DNA of 64,000 bases from Nereocystis luetkeana. Taxonomy: Eukaryota; Sar; Phaeophyceae; Laminariales; Laminariaceae. Made by a program: the position numbers and the translations under genes. The stretch lies in assembly GCA_031213475.1 (NCBI GenBank), contig JARUPZ010000025.1, positions 2,492,077-2,556,076 of the forward strand, written 5' to 3'. The notes under the pieces were generated by a model. It was not told the origin of the DNA and made no database searches. It saw only the letters and a list, made by a program, of their open reading frames with translations. This document shows, in pieces, positions 55,810-64,000 of this stretch (positions are counted from its first letter, which is position 1; each line of letters starts with the position of its first letter).

Positions 55810-55814
55810 TTAAG

Positions 55815-56776
55815 AAGACCCTATTCCAGATTCATATACCTGGTGTAGATACAAAGTATGCCGTACCTACAGCAGCACATACTCTTTTTCACTGCATATC
55901 CGCGAGTCTTCACTCTGACAGCACTCCAGATAGCAGGCAGGTGTGTTCCTCTTTCGTTTTCACGACTACCGTGCGTTTCGTACGGTGCAGGCAGCACTTC
56001 AGACAGCATCCGCTGTAGTCAGCAGCCACGAGTTGGTTAGTGGTGGGAACGGGGGTACTCTTCTATATTATAGTTGAGAGGATATACCCGCGGCCATGTT
56101 AGTTCAGTTTTGCACATTGGTTTTATCTTGTGTGCGCTTTTTCCGTCTCGTGTATTTTGAGGCAGACGAATTTTCGTTTTTTTTTTTTTGTTTTTCGGAT
56201 CTTCCTAGGGCTCCAGCACCTTTGTGTGACCACGGACTCCTTCGTCAGAGAGTTAATGTGAGAACAACAACAACAAACAATACTCTATTGTACCTGGGAT
56301 GTAAGTATATCATGTGAGTGATCGACATCAACACGCTACTATTAATACTATTAATATTCATAATACTACCTATACTATGTACGCACGTATACTGCTGTCG
56401 GATGGCAAAACATATGTATGTGGAGACTGGAGACTGGTGACTGGTGACTGGTGACACGGGTGGAATGGTACGTCGTATCATCCCTACCTGGTAAGAATCG
56501 CCGCTCTTATGTGTGTGTCTGCAGGTGATTTTCCCCTTCGACTACACAACGAGTAGCAGTACAATATCTGTTATGCACTACCAGGTACGTATTGATAGTG
56601 CTGTAGAACGGCTTATGTTTGCCTCCACCGGATGGATATAACCTGATGGACAGCACCTAACCTGATGATATTTCCTCCTTTGGGCTCCCCGGCCTCTTCA
56701 CGGCAGCAAAAATACAACTTTATCCCACTATAATAAGTATTGTACAACAAAAATATGACCAAATATTTAATGCTGA
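55815..56776. other. Unassigned
   Basis: Contains 'gactggtgactggtgactgg' (56,430), a short heptamer-like repeat, and several TACCTGGTA/TACCAGGTA words. No gene supported. Confidence 0.35.
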
Positions 56777-56778
56777 TA

Positions 56779-56883
56779 TTACGGGGGACCATAGTTAATA
56801 GGACCTATGGAACACACAAAAACCTATATATTTCCCTATTTTTACTAACAATATTAGGTCCTATTTACTATAGTCCCCCGTAA
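56779..56883. mobile_element. MITE-A copy
   Basis: TTACGGGGGACCATAG and AGTCCCCCGTAA, with TA flanks. Confidence 0.92.
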
Positions 56884-56884
56884 T

Positions 56885-56973
56885 AGTAAAAAAGGCTAAA
56901 TACATACCTGGTACCTGGTAGGTGTTTATTTGTGTGTAACGTAGGTCCTATTTAGTATGGCCCCCGATAATAG
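56885..56973. mobile_element. MITE-A right-half fragment
   Basis: Directly after the previous copy: taggtcctatttagtatggc and ccccgataatag. The left half is missing and replaced by sequence with two TACCTGGTA words. Confidence 0.7.
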
Positions 56974-57049
56974 TACGGAGAAGTACGGGGTATACGATTT
57001 ATCAGCCAAAAATACCAATATTTCCAGGGCATTCCTCGGGATTTATCCC

Positions 57050-57620
57050 GCTGTACTTTTTCCGGCGGTTACCTGCGGGACTCGGCATAATTCCGTGGTC
57101 CCGTGGCAAATAAATGGGAAATCCCTCGCCTGCACGTATGTACCCGTCCCGAAAGCATTCCAATACCCCGCCCCGGCCCCACTGAGAAGTGTGAATCCCG
57201 TTCCCGCACAAAACGTACTATCCCGTACCCGCACAAACACGTCCCGCACAAAAAGAGGCTAAACAAAAAAAAAACAACCGAACGTCCGCACCTCACTCGC
57301 GGAAAACTATGTACCAGGTACAGCTTCCCCCACCAAAATCCACCACAAGCGAAATTGGGTCACGCTTCTTGTTTTTTGGAGGGCGTGGGAAGTCGTCGAT
57401 ATGCATCACACACCAATCGAACCCAGTCAGAAGCTCCCCGGTTTTGTGCGGGATTCGGGATAATCCCGCGGTCCCGTGACGAATGTGAAATCCCGTGCCC
57501 GCTCAAACGCGTCGCGCACAAATTATATCCAGCTGCCGCGCCGCGGAAAATTGTAACTCCGGTTCCCGCCCAAGCACGTTCCGCGGGGGCCATATCCCAC
57601 ACAAATACCGGTAGTACTGT
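57050..57620. repeat. Diverged direct repeat of a CCCG-rich unit
   Basis: 'gcgggattcgggataatccc' at 57,440 matches 'gcgggactcggcataattcc' at 57,072. Both continue with 'gtcccgtg.c.aat..gaaatccc' and later 'cgttcccgc..aa'. Unit spacing is about 370 bp. Confidence 0.7.
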
Positions 57621-57649
57621 TTAGTCCCGGGGTAGCTGAGTCCCGCAGG

Positions 57650-58740
57650 ATATCGTATCGTCCAGCAGTCGAAAAGGCGTCCCGAGCCCCGAGAAATGTC
57701 CTGATTTCTCCTCAGTTCGTTATGCACAGAGTACGTGTATTGTTTGTGTTGTGCTGGTTGTCGACGGGTAGAAAGAACGGTTTAATGTGAAGAACACACA
57801 TACATGCAGTACATAGATACGTGATTACCAAATATATTTATTCAGAAAATGCCCTTGGTGAAGAGGCTGTCAGGCTGTCTGCTGCTGAACCACAACCTGG
57901 TATATATACCTACTGGTATTTTAGTACGTATACATACGACTGGTATGATTTTACTTTTTTACGTGGACTTCCCGCCCCTTCCACAGATGCAAAAACACAT
58001 TTTATCCAATCCAAATTCCAAGTGATTTTTCTCCTAAAATATGAAATCTTACCCGTTACTTCTGTGCCGGGTATACGATACGTCACTCGAAAACACTATT
58101 AATTCATTGTTCCATTATTCCCAAAGATATTTACCCAGAAAATGCTCTTGGTAGAGAGGCTGTCTGCTGCTGCTGCCCCCCTCTGCACATTCATCACGTA
58201 AGTGAGGATGTTAAAATTACGCACGTATTGATATTAATATACAATATTAATTGTCAGATCATGCCACACAAAAAAAAAACGTTTCTGCTGTGTGGTGCTG
58301 TGCGTGTTGTACCAGTTGACATCGAGCACACCCAGGACCGGTCAGTGAACGTGCTGGTTCTTCGGCCTAGAAAAGATACGGCAGTCCAAGCATCCTGGAT
58401 TATTGCAAGAAAACTACGACACAAAGAAAGATGCATATCTGGTACCTGGTAGTAATTAATTTGTGATTCAGACCGTAGCGAGAGTCGACAAGGCAATGCC
58501 ATGCCATCGTACTCGTAGTGCACCAGGTGCTGGATACGACCAACACAGCATACACGCCAGCAACCCGGCTGCAGAGGGGAAAAGGACAGATTAAAGAAAG
58601 AAAGAAAACAAACGAAAACGAAAAAATAATACTATAGAATTGAATAGAAAAAGCGAAAGCACAGCAAAACATCCTCGCCCTAACGGGAAACCGGTAAAAC
58701 AACACCAGTCCCGGCATATAACACGCACATAAACTATAAT
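57650..58740. other. Unassigned; internal duplication
   Basis: 'tttattcagaaaatgccctt' at 57,837 and 'tttacccagaaaatgctctt' at 58,131, both followed by 'ggt.gagaggctgtc', show a ~295-bp duplication. No gene seen. Confidence 0.4.
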
Positions 58741-58745
58741 TGAAG

Positions 58746-59011
58746 GAGGCGTTCGACGATAGAGGTTTTCCCTGAAACTTCGGAGGCTCCTCACTCGGGG
58801 ACGACTAATTCTATGGCCCAAGCACGATAAAACGTCATTTTTGGGAATAAGAACGGCATTCCGACAATTAGGGGTTAACCCCTTTAGAACCGCAGTCCCG
58901 ATTTGGGGACAAAGTACTTGAAATTAGAATGGATTGCCCCCAAAACGGGACTGCGGTTCTAAAGGGCCCCCGTCATTCGGAAAACGTTTCGGCGGAAATG
59001 TGTGACCTCTT
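58746..59011 (-). mobile_element. MITE-C copy containing a MITE-B
   Basis: Reverse orientation: gaggcgttcgacgatagagg at left, then cggaggctcctcactcgggg and aaaacgtcattttt, and cgtcattcggaaaacg to tgacctctttctc on the right. A MITE-B is inserted at the position of the family's internal TTAA. Confidence 0.85.
58879..58967. mobile_element. MITE-B copy nested in MITE-C
   Basis: TTAA at 58,875-58,878, then CCCCTTTAGAACCGCAGTCC and, at the right, GGGACTGCGGTTCTAAAGGG. Other MITE-C copies read CCTTAACCC at this place, so the pre-insertion TTAA is known. The right-hand TTAA has been lost. Confidence 0.9.
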
Positions 59012-59389
59012 TCTCAGAACAACGTGCAAAATGTCAAAAGAGAGGAAGATGATTAACCCGAGAGTGTGAGGCGAGATGGGGACAAGAAAGGAGGAAAGGG
59101 AAGCCCGAGAAGAATAAAATGGATTGAGGCGTATATCTTTTTGTGACCGTACCACAACACTCGTTCATAGGTCATGAGTAAACGAAATAAAAAAGCAAAC
59201 TACAATACGATACCCGTACGATCAATAATCGATATCCATAACTAATAGAATGTAAGGCAGACCACAAAACAAGACTCGATGCCGCAGCCGACATGGGTTC
59301 CGCTTGCAGCTGGAAATAAACTACGTTACTTGGATAGCCCATGGACCAGTCCATAGTCCAACCCAAACCCTAACCATGATACACATGGT

Positions 59390-60460
59390 CAACCACGGAA
59401 CAACCCATGGACACCCGCCATCATAGTTCACGGATATTTAATGGATGAACCCACGGGGTACGCCCCAGTTAATCACGGCGTGCGTCATGGATCACCCCTC
59501 GGGCTGACCCGTGCATGTCGATGCCATGGGATCACCGTGAAAGACACTCCGGCATGCCGCATGGATAGGGTTAGGAATAGGGCATGGATATATCCATGGG
59601 TCGCCTCATAGGACGAACCACATATGTATCGATCGGTGGGTTACACCATGGTATGCACCGTGAGGGAAGATCACGGAGTGCTTCATCATGCCGGGGGGCT
59701 ACTCCACGGTGTACACAATGGAATATGATGTTGTAGGCCATGATGTCAGGACATTTCTCATACGTGATGTACCGAATGGTGAAGGGGCCTCCCACGGGCT
59801 CCCTGGAACAGACTACCCTATCCCCGATCCACGACTCGTGCCACAGGGCAACCAAAGTCATAAGACCTGGTGTTTTCATCGAAAAACCCACAGGACCGTG
59901 CAGGGCGTGTCTCACGAACGTCACCATGGCAATGAGCGTACGCCACGACATACGCCCTGGACTGCTTTGTTGTTAGGGGTGTACCTTGCAACATGCTTCA
60001 GGGACCAAACACGGGCAAATGTCTTGACACTTTCCGTGGAACATGACATGGATGGGACCACGTTATACATGCCATGGACACGTTTTTTTTTGTAGATTGA
60101 CCCATACGGACGGAATGCCGACGCTGGTATCGTCAGGCATCGTGGAACAAGCCGTGACGTGATCCACGGTGCACCATGGACTAGACCACGCGTCACGTGA
60201 ATCCTATACTCTATCGAGGTAGAATCTCCCATGGTAGAGACCGTGGACCCATGGGTTGCCCCATGGTCCAGTCCATGGGGGGCGGATTTAGGATGGGTTG
60301 CACAATGGAACACACCATGGTCCAATATGGTTAGACCGATGGTGTGCCCCATGGTCTGTCTAACTCAATGCATAGGTGCTCTACATTAGTTGGACAGCCC
60401 ATGGGGCACACCATGGACCCGACCATGTTCATCCGTTGGTTTAGTGCACGGTGCGCGACG
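59390..60460. repeat. CCATGG/CATGG-rich degenerate region
   Basis: Over about 1 kb, short words such as cccatgg, accatgg, ccatgga and atggaccag recur dozens of times on both strands without a fixed period. It looks like an old minisatellite or satellite scrambled by mutation. No coding support. Confidence 0.6.
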
Positions 60461-61250
60461 CATGGAAAAGAACGTGCCGGAAGGCAACCAAGAGAAACCG
60501 ATACAGAAAATCATAGGGTCGTTATTTCCTCTACCCCGTGCGAGTCCAATTTGCACCGCGCTAGAAATAGGAAGTAGGAACCAGTTGTAAATTTGTGTCT
60601 CGTTACGGGTTGACGTTTCGATGCAACACTGCTGTATCATTTTAAATGTGACCTGGTATTTTTTTTTCCGCCCGACATTAAACAACATTAACTGCGAGAT
60701 CGAGGTTTCGTCGAAACTCATATTTGCAAGCTGTGGGTTATTCGTTGATCGCGTACTGCGACGTGTGTACGGTGGGGTGATGAGATGATAGGAGGGTGGG
60801 ATGATGGGATGGTGGAAGGTACATCCGTTGGTGGGATGACGGGATCACGGGACAGGTTACAGGACGGGGTTATGAGATGGAAGGGGGTGCATGGGTTGGT
60901 GAAATGCGCATATCATGAGTTGAAGGCGTTATAGTATATCATAACTCCTGATCCACTGATCTACAATGTCTGACTGTCTCTGTACAAACCGAACTCGCTA
61001 TCTGAGGATACTGCTAAGTCGCAGCAATGCCCACCGACCATGTACGGCATGATAATCCTCGACATCAAACACTCGCAAGCATCCTTAGATTGAAGCAGAG
61101 AATCCCGGGAAACGAAAAATATAGCGCACGCACGAATCGAACTCCATCCGGCACCTGCTTCCCGCTTATCACCAATCTTACTCCACCTGCTGCCGTCCCC
61201 CCCGCCTTCTCTCCGTACACGTTCACCCTCGCAGTTAGTTCCACACCCCA
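60461..61250. other. Unassigned; GGGATGAT-type stretch
   Basis: 60,770-60,900 has loose 'ggtgggatgatgggatgg' repeats. No gene. Confidence 0.4.
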
Positions 61251-61254
61251 GACA

Positions 61255-61460
61255 GATCATCTGTAGAAAGATCATGATCTAAATAATCTAGTTCCTCTCC
61301 TGCCGTCGTGAGAGGTTGTGCACGATCTGCACAGTAGGACAGATCGAAAGCAGGACACATACCCGAGATCACTAAGGAATATGCGGGTTCCACCGGGCCG
61401 CATGGACCAGATCATACAGCGAGCGGGGATAAATCTACCTTGAAAGGTCTGAACCATGCG
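61255..61460. repeat. Family R1 copy
   Basis: 'gatcatgatctaaataatct', 'gttcctctcctgccgtcgtg', 'agaggttgtgcacgatctgc' and 'ctaccttgaaaggtctgaac' correspond in order to the unit at 20,823-21,055. Confidence 0.75.
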
Positions 61461-61880
61461 GTGATAGTCGATGGTCTGCCCGAGGTGGTGATTGTAGTGC
61501 GCTTTCAGCGGAATGCGTCGGGTTGCAGTGAGTTTGTTGAATGAGAAGAACTTTTGTTTTTTCCTGTCGGTTAGCGCTTCCATATTTTGCGATGTCACTT
61601 CCATCAAGGGGTCGTGTTGGGGATAAGAACTTTGTCAAATCAGCAGCCAGTAGCCTACGGGTATTGCTAACAGAGCCGTATACAACCAGTCCTGAGTACA
61701 AGTGAGTGGTATTGAGGCATGCGCATTGCTCAGTGCCGTGTACAGACGTACCATTATACCAGTAGATACACGCAGTCAGTGCTCAGCAGTAGACTTGAGG
61801 ACTGCCGAGGCGTAGGCACTGCTTACTCGTCGTGATTCCAAAATATTTTACCCGTATCCGGTAATACCGCAGGAGTATTA

Positions 61881-61985
61881 TTACGGGGAACCCTAGTTAA
61901 CAGGACCTATGGTGTACATAAAAACCTATATATTTAACCATTTTTACTAACAATATTTGGTCCTGTTAACTATGGCCCCCCGTAA
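61881..61985. mobile_element. MITE-A copy
   Basis: TTACGGGGAACCCTAG to GGCCCCCCGTAA, with TA on both sides. Confidence 0.92.
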
Positions 61986-62324
61986 TAGTAAGAGTGTTTG
62001 TTTTCTATGTCACCCCGGGACCGATTTACCCCTCTTCCCCTTTTTGAAGGCTCGTACTTGCACCTTCTTCCCTTCGCAAGCCCTCGTCTACCCTACTCCT
62101 CGTGAATGCCCCACCCTCACGTCACCGGCAACAGTTCTCCGGTTTCTTCCTTCCTAACCCTAGCTGCCTGGCGGTCCCTAGGTGCAAGTTTTTTTATCCA
62201 AGAGCATCGACTCCATACGGCAATTTTTCCGATCAGCAACTAGGTCACTGGCACCGGGCAAAGGCTCGCGCTCCGCGCTCGCACGCCCCATTATGCTTCG
62301 AGTCTGGCTGTGTTTTCGATACAG

Positions 62325-62573
62325 GACGCGTCCTACGACAGAAGTGGCATATTTCCGCGGATACGGTTTCCGAATGACGTGGTTCCTCAACCGAAAATCG
62401 TCGGAATGCCAGTCGTGTTTCGAAAAATGACATTTTTATGTACTTCAGCCGCGGGATTCTTCATGGGGATGCAGTTGTTTTATGTTGTAAGTCAGTTTTC
62501 GGGTGAGGCATGAAGCTCCTTGAGTGAGGAGCCCCAGACAAATTGCGGTGAACTACTATCGTAGAAAGCCTCA
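62325..62573 (+). mobile_element. MITE-C copy
   Basis: gacgcgtcctacgacagaag to aactactatcgtagaaagcc. Both internal palindromes are present. Confidence 0.88.
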
Positions 62574-62672
62574 CAGGCTCATGGGCTCCTTGTTTAACCC
62601 CCTCCGTGTTTCTACCTGCCTCCCTCCCGCTGGCGATGTCCTCGCATCACGCGGTGTGGTCGTGTTCCGCAG

Positions 62673-62792
62673 ATGCCATGGACGAATATGAAAGCGTCGA
62701 GTTTTCGAACCTGCCATGCGACGACGGGATGGGGGCCATGACCCCCAAGACAAAGAAGACGACGATGGTGAAGCCCATCAACGGGCTTGAAG
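62673..62792 (+). CDS. Candidate internal exon of an unidentified plus-strand gene
   Basis: 120 nt: 2 nt, 39 codons, 1 nt. The acceptor cgtgttccgcag is strong and the donor TTGAAG|GTAACA is good. The product reads AMDEYESVEFSNLPCDDGMG, then AMTPKTKKTTMVKPINGLE: acidic first, then basic Lys/Thr-rich. An upstream in-frame ATG at 62,639 (MSSHHAVWSCSA) could make it a first exon instead. I do not recognise the family. It probably continues beyond the window. Confidence 0.5.
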
Positions 62793-63301
62793 GTAACACC
62801 GTTAACCTGTTAAGGGGCGCACAAACATACGTCACAGGCATGCCGCAGGTTGCCGGGAGAGCCATTGTGTGTTTTGTCGGGCTCCTATAGCGTGAGGAGC
62901 GTTGCCGTACATGCGATGTAGGTAAGACGCTAATCATACGCCCCCCGATATCACGAGAACGGTTAACGGATGAGGAGCGTGACGGGTGCATTGAACTCCA
63001 GCTGTAACTGCGTTAGGCTGTTCTGTTGGCGGTTCTTTTATTTTTTACTGTATTCCAGTCATAGGCTTGGCATCGCTTTCACTAATAAGCGAGCTTCCAT
63101 GATTTATATTTTTTTCTGGGGTGGGCACTTTCATATACAGCATTGGAGCTACTGTGTAACTGCCTCGCGGTTGCCATACCATTACGCTACGAGATGCGCC
63201 CATCGCCCTTGTGGGGAGTACATGTTCTCCGTCCTGCACAAAGTATCCATAACTCCATCGCCAGCTGTGGGTGTATGTTGGGGGGGGGGGGGGGGGGGGG
63301 G

Positions 63302-63356
63302 CTCATTAGTTGCTTGCCTTAGATATTTGACCTTTGACCGCGCTTTCCTTTCGAGA
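63302..63356 (-). mobile_element. LINE 3'-tail fragment
   Basis: After a G-run (63,281-63,301): ctcattagttgcttgcctta, gatatttgacctttgaccgc, gctttcctttcgagac. It is followed after another G-run by a SINE-C. Confidence 0.8.
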
Positions 63357-63377
63357 CGGGGGGGGGGGGGGGGGGTG

Positions 63378-63900
63378 TACTCGATAGGAGAGATATACTC
63401 GACCTTATGCATGGCCGTAGTCGTATGACCATAGACCCTCGCATCCCTACAATGCCGGGACGGAGCATGTCGGGTTTTCATCGACCAGGCAGACATTGCT
63501 TGCACCAAGCGCGAAGCGCCGTGAGGTGTCCGGCGAGTCGCATGAAGGGTGAGCTGCATCCTACTATGAAGTGCTTTTGAGGCGGACTTGCGTATGGACG
63601 ACAGCTTCAATGAGTTGATTTAATTTCCGGTCTAGGCATTTCCAGAGACAGCAATGGGAGTACTATGTAACTGCCTTTTGGGTGCCTTGCCTTGAACACT
63701 ACGTGATACGACCATTCCCAATTGTGCGGAGTAAAGGTTATCTACCTCGCACAAATGATCTAACTCGACAACCAGCTGTGGGCGACTGCCAAACAAATGA
63801 AAAAAAAAAACTACGGTACCCCGGTTGTCTAGCTCACGTAGTGAGCGGCATGTTTTACAGTGTCGTTGCCAACCGACGCCAACCCATCCTATAAAAAATA
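63378..63900 (-). mobile_element. SINE-C copy, full length
   Basis: It starts tgtactcgataggagagata after a G-run and ends cgccaacccatcctataaaa, with a G-rich run beyond (63,900-63,922). One of the best-preserved copies, with both homopolymer borders visible. Confidence 0.93.
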
Positions 63901-64000
63901 GGGGGAGGATGGGGGGGGGGGTATAGTGACCAATGTCTTCTTTAGCGGTTATAGTTTACCAGGTAGTAACGAACCAAATCCCACTGCAGCTGTCCGTTAC

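Overview
The window looks like a repeat-rich, intron-rich eukaryotic nuclear genome. There are no bacterial-style operons. Long open frames are rare and almost all of them are simple repeats. Several features fit a stramenopile, perhaps a brown alga: very many poly(G)/poly(C) tracts, CAG/GGA-rich coding exons, and a flagellum-associated kinase. This placement is an inference from overall character, not from a search.

The main gene is one very large minus-strand gene that runs leftward from the start codon at 47,317 to at least 2,404. Its first six coding exons (47,201-47,317; 33,188-33,384; 30,153-30,344; 27,959-28,109; 26,882-27,004; 25,003-25,150) join in phase into a complete CDKL5-type protein kinase domain. 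It has a GxGxxG loop, a catalytic Lys, HRD, DFG, a T-D-Y activation motif and APE. About ten further exons (22,973 down to 2,404) encode a long low-complexity Gly/Gln/His/Ser/Arg tail. I placed these by splice sites, compatible phases and coding character. The spliced product is at least about 1,100 residues. Intron 1 alone is 13.8 kb.

The introns and flanks are filled with mobile and tandem DNA. They hold (i) a decayed non-LTR retrotransposon at 39,221-43,360 and several 5'-truncated tails of it; (ii) about 12 copies of a ~515-bp SINE-like element whose 3' end resembles the LINE 3' end, both ending in poly(C) (called SINE-C here); (iii) three copies of a tRNA-derived SINE with A and B boxes (SINE-T); (iv) about 20 copies of a ~105-bp TA-flanked palindromic MITE (MITE-A); (v) about 13 copies of a ~90-bp TTAA-flanked piggyBac-like MITE (MITE-B); (vi) a ~250-bp inverted-repeat element (MITE-C); (vii) a foldback-like element whose inverted repeats contain an expandable hairpin minisatellite (FB). 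Long GGGTC pentamer arrays, a 48-bp in-frame tandem array and duplicated exon-3'-end/splice-donor segments inside introns 2 and 5 are also present.

Right of 48 kb the DNA is more AT-rich and sparsely annotated. A TATA-like box with a short first-exon candidate at 53,581 and a good internal exon candidate at 62,673 suggest an unidentified plus-strand gene that continues past the right edge. Nothing supports an rRNA, a stand-alone tRNA or a CRISPR array.
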